Positions 22,138-36,769 of a DNA stretch of 64,000 nt are shown here, piece after piece; within the stretch, counting starts at the first letter, position 1, and the number at the start of each line of letters is the position of its first letter. The stretch spans positions 16,403,927 to 16,467,926 of the forward strand of contig NC_051439.1 of assembly GCF_001649575.2 (NCBI RefSeq), read 5' to 3'. The stretch comes from Kryptolebias marmoratus (lineage: Eukaryota; Chordata; Actinopteri; Cyprinodontiformes; Rivulidae). The notes under the pieces were generated by a model, which did not search any database, was not told the origin of the DNA, and was given only the letters and a program-made list of their open reading frames with translations. The position numbers were made by a program, and so were the translations under genes.

Positions 22138-25100
22138 TCATGACAGCTCTTCATCGCTGTCGTCCACCTGCTGGATGATGAGGTCTGCCCCCGAGTCTTC
22201 AGCCAGGTCATCATCATCATTCACCATCCAGTTCCTCTTGGTGTCTCCCTCCTCCTCACCGTCCACACCTAGTAACAGGGCCGGCTCATCATTGGGCGCC
22301 TGCAGACTGTCCATGGGGATGTCGTCACAGCCCACTTCCTGGATGCAGGTGGTGCACATGCGGTAGCGGCGCGTGCCCTCACAAACCACATGTCCAGTCT
22401 CCTCAGTCACTTGACATTTGCACTTCCTGCACACCAGCTTCCTGGCTTGGTGGATCTGCAGAAATGTAAACAGAGTAAGATGTTTAAATATTATTGTAAA
22501 TTAGTTTATTGCTGTTCAGGTTTGCCTAAAAATCAATTCAGAAGTTGTTGTCTTTAGATCTGAACACCTTTGGAACACACTGTTTTAAGATTTCAGTTAC
22601 TCCAGATGACAGAATAAATTTGGGTAATCTGAACTAAACTAAATTATACATATTTAAATTCGGATTGGGTTTAATTACACTTTCTATATAGTGCCAGAAA
22701 ATAATTCATTTTGTCCGGTACTATAGAAATAACTTGATTAAATACCACTTTCTGGCTCCTACCGTCTCAAAGTGGCTGCGGAGATGCTCCAGGCGAGTGA
22801 AGCGCTTATTGCAGGCCTGACAAGGATACGGCCTCTCCCCGGTGTGACAGCGCAGATGACGCTTCAGGTCGGCCTTCCTCTTCACCGTGTGCGTACAAAA
22901 CGGGCATTTGAAGCGCATGATTGGATTGGAATCTGCAATGGGAAAAAAAAAACAGTTGAGAAATTTTCACTGAAACCATTCATCATGAACTGGTATTTAT
23001 TTTTGACATTTCTAAAAGCCCAACCTTTATTAAAGTGGCTAATGACACCAACAATCGGTGGTAGCGTGGCGTAAAGCTCCTCTGCCTTTTCAGCCTTTTG
23101 AGTTCTTGCCTCCTGAATGTCCAGGTCCTCATGCTGGCTGGAGCGAGTGCTGTTGGACGCCCTCCTTTTGTTCCCCCCTGCTCTTCCACGCCGGCGCTCT
23201 GATCCAGGTAATGTGTACAGAGGGTCCTGAGGGTCCTGCAGGTCGTCTACCTCTGCACTGAACTCATTAGCAGGGCTGCTTGGGTTAGTCTTAAGGGCAG
23301 AGGCAGAAACATCCTGCTCCCCGTCTTTTCCCATAAAACCAGACTGGGATCTGGAGTTGTCACGGGTCCAGAGTGCAGGCGGTGGGCTGACAGAGCGGGG
23401 GCCTTGCTGCTGGTGTTCTGTGGACTCGTCTCCTGCTCCACTGGTGAATGAACATGTCTCAGACAAGCTGAGGCAGCGGTCACTGTCCTCATCTTTCACG
23501 CTGATGTCTAAAGAGGACTTGATAAAGTTCTTACAGTAGTTGATGACGCTGTTCATCTGCAGGTAGCTGGCTGCAGACATGACTTCAATCACATTGTGAC
23601 TGGAGAGATCCAGCTGGCCGGAGTAGATGAAATCCAGGATGACGGTAAAAGTCTCCGGGCTGAAGACGTCGAAGGTGGCGTTGACGGTGTCAGGCAGCCC
23701 GTCGGGCCCCTGGGTCAGCAACATGCGGAAGTATCCGCTGCTGGCGAACAAGACGTTCCGGTGCGCCCTGAAGAGCTGGCCCTCCACCAGAACACTGCAG
23801 TCACAGAAAAGCTCCTGGTGGCGCTGCTGGTTGAGCTGCTTCAGCAGGTTGCTTTGGTGAGATACTGTGATGTCGGCCGTGTTGAACCACCTCTGAGGCT
23901 GCCTGCAGGAGACAACATGACAGCATTCTCACCGACACTGAAAGCACCACACACCGACTTAAAATCACTCAGCACACAAAAATGATTAAAGTGACACTGG
24001 GATATTCTGGTCATTATAATCTTCAATTTCAAAGCAATAATTAGTGGTGCCAATGCATAGGTCCTGAAGCACCTTTATTACTATTCCATTTAAATATCTT
24101 TGGTTTCTTGTTGCACAGATTTGTTTTAAAACATGCAGATTATACACTAAAATGTGTGGCTCAATTGGTAAATCTGGGCTGTAACTTTTGGCAGCAGTTT
24201 GCCACAGACAAAATTCACAAAGGATTGTGAAAAAGCTGCAGAAACAAGCTTTTATGATTTTATGATTTTTACAGATTTTTCAGCAACATGCTTAACTGGG
24301 AAATGATGATAATACTACTTTTTGAATTGTCCAAAAATTTTAAACCTTTTGTAAACAAGTTACCTTTTGTGATGCATATACAAATTGTATATTCACATAT
24401 AACACATAATTTTGTCTTCTCTCACTCAGTGTGGCTTTCACTGCAACAGGACTTCTAGTTTTCTCTCAAATCCCCCTAGAATACAGATAGACTTACATTA
24501 TAACTCAAATATTCTCTTCAAAACTGGAAGTGAAGAATCTTTTTAACTTGTCATATCTCCTCCTAAAACACTGTAGAGACAGAAAAGTACACATGTGTGA
24601 CTATCGGAGTCTTCTTTTTAAGATCTGTCTTATAGTTCTCACACAAAGACTGTTTGTTTGAGGCTTACTTTTCAGTCTGCATTTCTGTCTGGCTCTACAG
24701 GTTTGTGGCCACAATGGTCACCATAATGAAACACTGACAACAGTTTTAACTGTTTGGATACAGTTTATACATCCAATTTTTTTTCTTGGCTTGGATTATT
24801 ACAAAGTGATGTTGGAATTTTGGGTCGTAACTGCACTCGCACCCATTTTCTACTTTTATTTATGTCCGCATCCTTTCTGCGGGTCGTATTAAGTAACCCG
24901 GCTGAGGTTTAGCTGACACATTCACGCCATAATTTACATAAATGACGCCTCGAGACTGGCACAAGTCCTGCCAGGCATCACAGTTTTACAAAATAAATGT
25001 CTTTACTGATCCAAAACCACTCCTACAAAAGTGCCAGGGCTGACCCAAATAACTCACAACCACAGTGGAACATTTTAAGCTTCAGATCCCAAATATTGGC

Positions 25101-26247
25101 TGCTAGGTGACATTTCAAATATATATAAATACGCCCCGCAGGTCCATCTGTGATTTATTGCACCTTTGTGATATTGGACTAGAGACCCCGCCCACTTGGC
25201 TTCACTCTGCCCTGTGATTTGCTGGGCAATCAGTCAATCAAAATATTCTTTTTTTTTTAAATGTGTTACGCCCGACTTCAGACAGAGAGCATCGGGTGAC
25301 AGACTCTTTAATCATTTCTGTGTGATGAGTTCAAGGAACGCAAAAAAAGAAGTAAAAAAAAATAAAAAAAAGGGTGATGAATTCAACGCATCGGAATAAT
25401 TCAGACTGGAATATAAATACTGCAGCTGGTCATGCAGTTCACATATATATAGGTTTTATATATATATATATAAATAAAAATTTCCAGCAATCTATATTTT
25501 TCTGCAGCTTAAAGAGGCATCTTCATGAAATACCCGAATCGAGCGCGTTCGCGTTTTAATTTGCGGTGCGGTGTTCTTCAGGAGGCTCCGCAGCGCCCGA
25601 TAACCCTCGATGAAAACGCCCGCCCGCAGCACGCTCCCGTCCCCTTTACAGCATCCGAATCTAAAGCACATCCCGGCAGGACTGCCCTCCATAAATCCCC
25701 CTGTCGTTTGACCTACAAAAAAAAAAATAATAATAAAAAAAAAAAAATAACCCGACACGGCAGTGCTGCAGTCCTGCGAGAGAAAAGCGGGCAGCGGCCA
25801 CACCGGAACAGCCCAGTCTGTCCTGGAGCGACGCCCACTTCAGGCTTCAGCCGCGGCACACAATGGAAAGAACAGACACGCAAAAAAAAAAAGAAGAAAA
25901 AAACCCTCTTTCTGCTGAGCATGCTGCGAACAGAGAAATAAACACAGCAACACCTAAAGATATGACGCGCTAAAACGCCCGGTTTTATCCTCATACACCC
26001 CCCTCCCTCTCCCTCCCTACACACACACGCTTCACGCCGGAGGTCCGGAGCGCGGCGAGCAGCGGGGAGGATTAGCCTGCTGCCCACACCGAGAGGCTCC
26101 TTCTCAGGCGAGAGGTGTCGGCGAGACCCGCTTACGCCCCACTCCCTGGAAGCCCAGACAAAAACCGTCGATACTCACTGGTGACTCGATTCACCCGGCG
26201 CCCGATAGTGCCTACTCGCCCCCAAGTCTGCCACCATATCCATTTTC

Positions 26248-26249
<2 letters not shown>
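22138..26249 (-). CDS. zbtb8a: BTB and zinc-finger transcription factor, ZBTB8A-like
   Basis: Four-exon model on the minus strand: 26249-26179, 23902-23025, 22932-22763, 22455-22138; 1437 nt, 478 residues. The BTB/POZ domain (about residues 30-145) includes [19 protein letters not shown] and the FASSGYF motif. A variable middle carries a basic [12 protein letters not shown] segment. Two C2H2 fingers follow ([21 protein letters not shown] and [17 protein letters not shown]), then a CxxC...CxxC element and an acidic end ([12 protein letters not shown]). The acidic tail and the CRKC/CTTC element are ZBTB8A features rather than ZBTB8B. The 878-nt exon has no in-frame ATG before the BTB domain. 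Exon 1 is my inference: it supplies [10 protein letters not shown], has an in-frame TAA just upstream, a GTGAGT donor and the right phase. Exons 2-4 are secure. Confidence 0.88.
23903..26178 (-). other. Intron 1 of the zbtb8a-like gene with CpG-rich 5' part
   Basis: The part next to exon 1 (25540-26180) is GC- and CpG-rich, interrupted by A-runs, and probably belongs to the promoter/first-intron CpG island. The rest is AT-rich. Nothing coding is supported, although AATAAA-like and TA-rich patches occur (25457-25471). Confidence 0.5.

Positions 26250-26254
<5 letters not shown>

Positions 26255-26304
<50 letters not shown>
26255..26304. repeat. (TA)n microsatellite at the zbtb8a 5' end
   Basis: About 50 bp of pure TA. 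In the exon-1 model it ends six bases from the proposed start codon, so it would be in the 5' UTR or core promoter. Confidence 0.95.
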
Positions 26305-26307
<3 letters not shown>

Positions 26308-26309
26308 TC

Positions 26310-27110
26310 AACCCCCACCCTCTCTCTGCTCTTTCTTTCTCCCCCACCCCCGGTCCAGGGTCCACAGTCAGGCACTTCCTGCTCAGCCCTAAAGACCGAA
26401 ACCCGGTCAGAGCGACTGGAGCTCCGTGCTGACGTGGGTGTTTATTAACAGGGTGCCCGAAGGTTCAAGGAGCCATTTAAAGCCCCAGTGTCCCTTTAAA
26501 ATCAACGCTGAACACCTTCTCCCCCCCCCCAAAAAAAATTTTTTTTTTAATTTACTAAAAGATACTGACACACACTGAGCAGCTAGAAATGCCGAGCATA
26601 TTTAAGATTAAACAAAATGATGCAAGTGAAATTTAGAAATCAGTTTATTTTTTTTTTCCATTGATATGGATGGATGATATACATATATAAATCCCTCATT
26701 AAACCTGAAATTACAGTACAAAGACGTTTAAATATGTTTCCTCTCCTGTAAATGACTTGAAAATTAAACCAATAATTACTGAAAAAAAAAAGAAAATTAA
26801 ACATTCATATGTATTTTTTACTTGAGGCCTGAGATTGTGTTAAAAGGTACTCATTGCAATGTCATTAAGACAAATAAAAACAAAAGATGTGTCCTTAAAT
26901 TAAAAGGTTTGTGGAATCAGCTGAAGCAACTGAAAAAGTTCAACAATGGCGACGTCCATGGAAGAGCGGTTTGAATCAAGAGGTCCGACGGTTCTGATGC
27001 ATTAATATGCTCATATTAGTTAAATATGAAGATGAAAGTGCTTTGTTTACATTGAGTGTGGGTATGCATATTAATATATTTGGAAAACTACTGGAGCAAA
27101 CGGCACCAGT
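26310..27110. other. Intergenic between zbtb8a-like gene and gale
   Basis: GC-rich near 26320-26470 (probable promoter side of zbtb8a), then AT-rich with mono-C, A and T runs at 26521-26550. A 19-codon plus-strand frame (26946-27005, MATSMEERFESRGPTVLMH) begins in a YY1-like ATGGCGAC context but has no other support. Confidence 0.45.
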
Positions 27111-27230
27111 TGACACAAGTCAGGATAAGCTTTTTTTAATGTTTGGTTTGCAATGAGTACCTTAAACAGGATATGGACAAAAAGACACGAACAGTTTGTT
27201 GTTTGGAAGATCTGTAAACAAGCAGCTGCA

Positions 27231-29829
<2,599 letters not shown>

Positions 29830-30280
29830 TCACAAACAACACATTTATTATTCAGCATTCCCTTCATTTCCTTACAGTGGTATTTCGTCGTTCCAGCTCT
29901 GCCTGATTCCATCTGAACACACCTGCTGTTAAAGTCCAGTGAATAGCTATGTGACTCACCTGTACAGCAGGTCAGCAAGTTAAACCCACAACCTGTCCAA
30001 CTACATGAAACAATAGTAAAGCAAAAAATTAAAAGAATGGGTAACTTGAAGCTATTTTTTATCTTTTGAGAGCGAGCATGAGAGTTTGTAATGATTAAAA
30101 AATTTACTTTTTATGTGCTCACACATTAAACCTCCTACTATCTTATATTTATGTCATTTTCCTTCAAAAAGCTCACGAACCGAACTCCGAATTCTTGCTT
30201 AAGTTGCACTTTTTGTTTGACAAACTTACAGTAAGACCGCATCCAGCAGCAGAAATAGAGCTCTGTGTGTAAAACACTCA

Positions 30281-30475
30281 CCAAATGTTCCTGTAAAGAT
30301 GCTAAACAGCCGCTTCTGGTCACAAAAGACAAAAAGGTGACAGCAGAGTCAAACTTCAGCGTTAAATCTGCCTCTTCATTCACAAAAACTCTTCTCTTCT
30401 TTAAGAAATGTCACTACTTCCTGGTAAACGTGGAGGAGAGTGAAGTGAGCGATTAATGCGCAGCTTCCGGTACGT
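30281..30475 (-). promoter_or_regulatory. gale non-coding exon 1 and promoter
   Basis: A minus-strand donor (TTTG then GTGAGT) near 30281 matches the acceptor at 29827 just before the gale ATG, so a non-coding first exon of about 100 nt is likely. ETS-type motifs (CTTCCTGG near 30417, CTTCCGGT near 30465) mark a TATA-less promoter. A palindromic CRE (TGACGTCA, 30721-30728) lies further upstream. Confidence 0.5.
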
Positions 30476-30479
30476 GCAC

Positions 30480-31330
30480 TTTCAACTTAAAAGCGTAAAC
30501 GTATCTAAATGTTACATTCATTACACTAATTTCATTTTAGCTTAAAGAAAACTATTATTTCTAATCAGTAGACTATATATTTAAACAATGACTTCACATA
30601 AGAACGTATTATTTTCATATAAGGTTTGTTAATATTTTATTTTGAAGCAGTTTTCAGATTCTAGCGGTACGTCAGTAAAACACTTTACAGGGAGCGGTAC
30701 GTGAGTTTCCCCACGTACTATGACGTCAAAGCGTAGTATAATAAAACCACGCCCTGCAGTCACACAGGGACGTGATTGTGCTGAGCATCCACCTCTGTCA
30801 CACCTCAGATGGCAAAAGAAAAAGTGCCACGTTTCTAAAGGCAGTATTGTGCAACAGAGACGGTGCTGCTGAATTAGACTAATATTAAAATAAAATGTAT
30901 TTTCACACTTCCAAAAGTCTTTAAAGCAGATGTGTTGGTAGGTGTCACTAAATGTATATACTGTCCTGAGAGCCATCTCCATTGGACCCTCAGTGTCCTA
31001 AAATGAAAACAAAAACAAAAACATATGTGTATAAACAAATTAAAAAACATTTTTTAATAATAAATACAGAGGCAAGTGAAAACAAAGTCCACACTGCGTT
31101 TTTTATTAGCTGTCAACAGAAAACATCTGTATTTTAAGCTAAAAGTAGTCCTACATTTTTTCTGTCTGAATATAAATGCTTCAAAAACAAAAAAAAAATG
31201 ACTCAAAAGTTGTTGTCTTTAACTTAGGAGCTGAGTCAAATTACTGACTGTATGTTTGCATTGCAGAGAAAGAATTACTGTGTTTTGTCCAAACATGCTA
31301 ACTAGTGGGAAGTATAATCAAACGTTGAGT
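30480..31330. other. gale upstream intergenic DNA
   Basis: AT-rich, with a small cluster of GGTACGT(C/G)AG repeats and ACGT-core motifs at 30664-30728. No coding sequence seen. Confidence 0.45.
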
Positions 31331-31335
31331 CTTTG

Positions 31336-31427
31336 ATTGCTAAAATGAGGTTACACTTAGCGAATGATGAAATATAAACAAACTTCAATATTGCTAAAAT
31401 GAGGTTATGCTTAGCTTATGATAAAAT
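31336..31427. repeat. Two-copy direct repeat, 54-bp spacing
   Basis: ATTGCTAAAATGAGGTTA begins at 31336 and again at 31390. Similarity continues for about 37 bp each time (TTAGC, ATGAT(G)A, AAATA). Confidence 0.75.
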
Positions 31428-31439
31428 AATCACAAAGAA

Positions 31440-31735
31440 AAGTTGTGTAAGTGGGGTGAGGGAGACTGAAGGCTCCAGGGCATCATGACATGATAAGCTG
31501 CTGCAGCTGATTGTGTGCAGAAACCCTGGTCCTGGGCACAGTTTATAGTATAAAAAGAAGGTGAAGGGGGAATCACCTCAGACACAACTGGGAACGTGTT
31601 ACTGTTTCTCCTTGTTGGTGAGTTGCTGTCTCCATTCAGCTGAATGCTTAAATAAATGTATGATTGATAATTGAACCTCTGGTCTGGAACCCGTTTTGTG
31701 TGTCCGTCTTTTCTGCAACATCAAAGATCCGGTGA
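31440..31735 (+). mobile_element. Possible solo LTR of an old retroelement
   Basis: A TATA-type box (TATAAAAAG near 31549) is followed about 100 nt later by AATAAATG (near 31651), then a T/G-rich stretch ending in TTCTGCAACA. This is the promoter-to-poly(A) layout of an LTR R region. No coding region, primer-binding site or second LTR is visible, and the 5' border is not defined. Subfamily unknown. Confidence 0.35.
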
Positions 31736-31739
31736 GAGA

Positions 31740-32920
31740 AACTAAGTGGTGAGGTGAGATTCCTCTGAAAGGAATAAATATTAAATACATGGTTTCTCAA
31801 CACTAGCCTATGTTGCAAACTTGACAACAAAAAAATAAAAAAATAGATGGCCTTAAATCTGTTTTCCAGCATATGTGCCACAATAATACGTTTTTACAAA
31901 GTGGTCAACTTGAATTAACTCTAAAGGATACCTATGTGAAGTTACATGAATAAAACAGATCAAGACTTCCTATGAAAATCTATTTTTAAAAGGATTAATA
32001 AAACATATTTTATTTCAATTTATTGCCCTTAAGCCTTTATACTTTTTCAAAAAGTATAAATAAAATCTAATGTCAGAAAGCAAGAATAAAATAAGTTTTA
32101 AAAAGAGAACATATTTGTTAGTTTAAATAAACCCACACCACTACGATGTTCCCAGATTTGAGAGAAAGTTTAATCAATTTATTTTCCCCACACCTAATAT
32201 TTAAATTGTATCTGCAAATATAAAATGTCTGAGTCCCATAAACTGTGCAGATTTTTCTCTATCCTGTGTCATTTCTGAAGCCTGTCTGACAGACCGGCCC
32301 GGGCACTCGAAGAAAGGCAGCAGGAATGTGAGCAAAGAAACATAAAAAGGAAACAGATGCCTGAGAGATGAAGTTTGCTTCCGTCCTTCTCTGCAAATGC
32401 TGCTTCTTTGTTAGTGAGGAATTTGGATCAGATGAAGAAATCTGAAGAGGGTAAACAACTTGGCAATATGATTCTGCAGGGGTACCGAGTAATAAGAAGA
32501 GAAACCACTCAGAAGAAGACAGACGATGCAGCACATAAGGAAGAATTTAAAACTCGGACGAGAAACAACAAATTGAAATGAAACTAGAGTGACATCTTTC
32601 ATATGAATGCAATTTATTTTAGAACTATGTTGCTTTTGCTTTATCTAGCTTCAGTTCATTACTTCAGAATTTCTTTCTGACTTTAAGGTAAGATTTTGAA
32701 ATAAATGTGCACCTGTTTCTCCACCTGCTGCCCCCCCAAAACAGGGTGGCTGTAAGAAGGAGGCAAGAAACTGCAAACAAGTTTGAGGAGCATCTAAAAA
32801 ACAGAAGTCTTGGTCTCTTAGAGGAAAACAATGAGCTTAGACTGTTTCTGGAGCGTGGATTTAAAAAAAAAGTATTTATTGCTTGCTCTCGAAGGCAAAT
32901 GGGTGATAATATTTTTGCCC
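31740..32920. other. AT-rich intergenic DNA, nothing identified
   Basis: Short open frames only; no family motifs, RNA gene or confident repeat. Confidence 0.5.
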
Positions 32921-32924
32921 TGTG

Positions 32925-33385
32925 TCTGTATGTTCATTTGTCTGTAGCGTTAGCAAAATACCTCATGAACCACTGGATGGATTTTAACAAAACTCTCAGA
33001 AAGTAATCATCAGACAGACATCTACACTTGATCAGCCTTTGTAGTCAATCCAGTTCAAGATGGCTGCCATTGCCAACTAAATAAACACAAAAATGGCTAA
33101 ATGTCAATCAATTTTACAAATATTGAGTTAAAATTTAGTATGAAAGTAGCTGAGAATCATCCCCAACACAAACTCTGAGCACGACACAATATGCATCATC
33201 TTTGCCTAAAACCTTGGCATCAGTGGTTGCAGTCAACTCTGTCTTTTTGTTAGCAAAATATCTTATGAGCCCCTGGACAGATTTTATTAAACTCTCAGAA
33301 AATGATTTTTCGATTTACATCTCAAACTGATTAACTTTGGAGTCTACCTAATGCAAAATGGCTATCACAGTTAATCGACTTTAAG
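32925..33385. repeat. Two diverged copies of a fish repeat, 300-bp period
   Basis: GTTAGCAAAATA starts at 32949 and again at 33249, exactly 300 bp apart. In both copies it is followed by T(C/T)ATGA(A/G)CC, CTGGA(T/C)(G/A)GATTTTA, AAACTCTCAGAAA, a TGAT block and CAA(A/G)ATGGCT. The phrasing resembles an interspersed repeat seen widely in teleosts. No open frame spans it. Confidence 0.65.
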
Positions 33386-33592
33386 TCACACAAAATAGCT
33401 ATTTATTCATATTTACAGATAAGTAATTTGCTATTTATTTACATATGTCATAAATTCATCGACCAATCTGATAATGTAACAGGATGGATAAGAATTCCAA
33501 TCAGACAGAAGTCACCCCTAAATTAAGCTTCCACCATTTCCTCCTGCTGTTTCTGCTCCACCCTGAAAACACACAGAACTGTACATTTGTTC

Positions 33593-33630
33593 TCCGAGAG
33601 AAAGAGAGAGAGAGAAAGAGAGAGAAAGCA
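33593..33630. repeat. (GA)n-rich simple sequence
   Basis: GAGA/GAAAGA units, about 38 bp. Confidence 0.85.
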
Positions 33631-34129
33631 GAGTGATGGATGGAGTGAAAGAGGGTGTGACCATCCTCAGGGTGTCCATCTGATTCTCTTTATCTCTCTC
33701 CACCTGAGTGCCAGTTAATCCTCCCCTCATCCCTCGGACTCCCAGCTGGATACACCGGCTCCTTCTGAACGGCAGGCTGCATTAACGCCCAGGAACTTTC
33801 CCCTGCTGTCTGTTAGCAAAAAGCTGATTGGAGATTACAGGCCTGCTGCAAAAGAAAAAAAAAACAGCTTTCCATCTCATCTCAAATCACTTTTCTCTCC
33901 TTTAACTCTCCTTCCCCTCTTCATTTCTTTATCTTCTTAATCCCAGCTCTCCTCCTACTCAATGTCACCAACTTTCGCTCCCATTTTACCTCCATTCTTT
34001 GCTCTTTTCTGACAACTGAATGACAAGATAGATGAAGATGAGTAAAATAGGGAAATGAAGAGGGGAAAAAAAAGAAAAGCTTCCCATCCTGAGTGGAGCC
34101 AGAATGATGTCATGGGGGGCATTTGTCCT

Positions 34130-34460
34130 CCTGGTGTGGAGGCTTCCCTTCCTCTGCTAATTACCTTGTACAAACTCGAATCTGATATGGCGGATATGAG
34201 GCCCAAATACAATTATTGTGGGCTAACAAAGAGATATTGAGATTCAGGGAATGAGGGAGAGACCACAAGTGAGATAGAAGGAGAGGCACGTGCACATCCA
34301 TCCATGCACACATGCACACACTCTCGCCTCCCACCCACACACACAAACACAAGCACTTGTCCTTCCCCTCCATTCCCTCAGATAGGCTAATGTTATTACT
34401 GGGGTAATTATCCTCATTAGTGCCAGCAGCTGTAGAGAACCTACTGCTTGCTGTTTAAAC
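34130..34460. promoter_or_regulatory. Enhancer-like island (candidate conserved non-coding element) A
   Basis: Two homeodomain-core-rich segments (TGCTAATTACC near 34156, and GGTAATTATCCTCATTAGTGCC near 34402) flank a CA-rich stretch. There is no coding frame or repeat feature. Conservation is suspected from motif density only. Confidence 0.3.
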
Positions 34461-34469
34461 TCCACCTCA

Positions 34470-36180
34470 AACCTTTCTATCTTTACAATCCTCTCTGTAT
34501 TCTCTGGATCTCGGTGCTTTGTCTTTTTCTTTTGCGTAAAACAGAGCCTGTTAAATATCTAACAGACCTGAGCTACCAGTTAGATTTAGTTGTTCAGATG
34601 AGGGTTTTTAATGTGCACTGAATTAACAAAGTGAGAAGTTTGGAATATAGGTAGTTATTTAAGATATTCTGACAGAAATCTAAGAAATAAAGTTGATAAA
34701 GTGCACATAATTTGTTCAGTTGTTTTTAAGGGATCAACAATAGAGCACAAGGTGGCACTGTTTAGCCAAATAACCCCAGTAGTAGTCCTCACTGACTTCT
34801 ACTTTGGACATGACTCTCATCTATCTCATGTTTTTCCAGCTTTACAAGCCATTCTTCTCCACAGAAAATTAGCTGTCACAGTCCTTCCTCCTTGCATGTA
34901 ATGACAATCTCTGAATATGATGGCCAGCAAAATGGCAAATAATTGTGTTTGCATGACTTTGGCTGTCAGCTGATGTTTTATGTGGGACACCCTGGAAATG
35001 ATTCCATCGTTGCATTGTAACTTTACACCCAGCCTGCACCTTTATGGAAAAATTATGAGATCAACAACTGAGGCGTGCAGCTTTATGCACAGCATCCCTC
35101 TCGCTCTGTGAGATTGCCTTTTGTTTTATTGCCAGGGGCTGTTGCAGAAAGTAAGTAACCTGTATACTGCTAAGCCCCCGCATCAGGCGCTAAATGTCAT
35201 GCATAGTCTGTTTTTATTGGCTGATATGGCCTGTTGTGCCCTTCTCCTTTTGCTGGAAGCCTTTGTTAAAGAGATGGTTGTTAATGCTGCTGACCAGATG
35301 GGCTCCTCTCCCCCCGCAGGTCCCACTCAGGGTGTTTACCATGCACTGGGCTGTGGATAACAGGTGAGACTACTGCTGGCTGCTCATCCAATCAGAGAGC
35401 AGCAGCTGTCTGGCTTCTGCCTGTAAACCTTTGTTTGGTATTTGGGGCTTCATGGGAGTGGGTTTGATAATAACACAGAATCAAAGTGAATTCTGTTTTA
35501 TATGTTTTCTTTTTTTTCCCTATAAGAGTTTTTTTATGTGAAATGGTCACGCAGGCTGCCTCGCTGAACCCTCCCAGGAGAGGAACTTGGGTTGATTAAA
35601 GCTGAAGCATTATCAAGGGTATCCAGTGCTGACAAACCCACCCAATCATTTAATTGTCATTTCACAAAGTTTAGAGATAATTTCCTGAAATGTTCCCCAG
35701 TGCCTCGTGTGACAAAATGTTTCCAGCATTCACTGTGCAAACAGTGAACATTCCTTTCCCCTTTCCAATTCAGGCCATCCTGAATTACTGCAATTTGGTA
35801 TCATGGCAACAGTGAAGGTAAGGCCAGGCCAGGGATTGTTGAGGAACAGTCTTTTAAAGCTCTGAATCAATCTGCCTTAATGGATGACCTGTGTCTAGCA
35901 TGCATATATGGATTAGTTTGGCTGGAGCACCTGTTCCTGTTCTGTCAACAGCAGATCGGGTTACCGGCCGCACATCCACCTGGCTGACACGACTTCCTGT
36001 GATTGACATTACGTCGCCGGCTGTTCGTTGTGGAATTATGACAGTTGAAATTTGAAGAAATAAACAAGTGATTTCAAAATACAGTTGGGTACAAAGTGTT
36101 CTCTGTGTGTGGGGGAAAAAAACAGCCTTTTAGATCATTATGATATAAGAGTGCAGCTCACAGCAAGAAAGGTTTAGTGT
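34470..36180. other. Non-coding gene-desert sequence
   Basis: Less AT-rich than nearby repeats and largely free of simple sequence. The segment 35870-36060 (GCATGCATATATGG, CACCTGTTCC E-box, GATTGACATTACGTCG) looks like non-repetitive regulatory sequence. No exons supported. Confidence 0.35.
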
Positions 36181-36184
36181 GTGA

Positions 36185-36262
36185 ACCTCCAGCCCCCTCC
36201 CCATCCCACGACCCTCTAAAAGGATAAGTGAGTACAGCTAATGGATGGCTGGATGGATGATA
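36185..36262 (+). repeat. LINE 3'-tail fragment (RTE/Rex3-like)
   Basis: CCCACGACCCTCTAAAAGG, ATAAGTGAGTACAGCTAATGG and GGATGGCTGGATGGATG form the typical LINE 3' end with a GATGG tail, about 75 bp, 5'-truncated. Confidence 0.55.
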
Positions 36263-36594
36263 TAGAGTAAACATCGTCTAACCTCCCTCATTATATAAAA
36301 ATGCCTTAAAACACTGTATTTCCTAACAAAGCTGGTCTTAGGTTGATTATGGAGTTAAGCTGCCGGAGCGGCCCAGTGAAGCGAAGCTGTGGCTTGCCTT
36401 AAGTTAGTGTTGCTTTGGGTTATCCTTTTAATTATGCAGCTATAAGCTTACACTGCTGGAGGACATACCCACATTTCTTCTCTGCTCTCTTTATTCTCTG
36501 TAAATGCTGAAACTAAAAATTATTAGGTAAAAAGATCATTTTGAATTTGATACCCCGAGCACATCTGAAAAAAGTGGGGACAGGATCAACAAAA

Positions 36595-36760
36595 GGCTGT
36601 GCAATGGTATTTTTAAAAGGCACAAGTAATTAGGTTAATTGGCAACAGGTCAGTGAATGGACTGGGTATAAAAAGAGCATTTTAGAGAAGCTGAATCTCT
36701 CAGAAGATGAGCAGAGGTTCACTATCTTGAGAAACACTGCACCTAAAAACAGCAGAACAA
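36595..36760 (+). repeat. Teleost interspersed repeat fragment, unclassified
   Basis: The phrases TTGGCAACAGGTCAGTGAATGG, GGGTATAAAAAGAGCAT and CTCTCAGAAGATGAGCAGAGG are shared with a repeat that I recall from many fish genomes. I cannot assign a superfamily. Confidence 0.45.
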
Positions 36761-36769
36761 TTTAGAGGA

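Noticed and set aside
32925..33385. CRISPR-like spaced repeats
   Set aside because: Only two diverged 150-bp copies in a vertebrate genome; an ordinary interspersed or tandem repeat.
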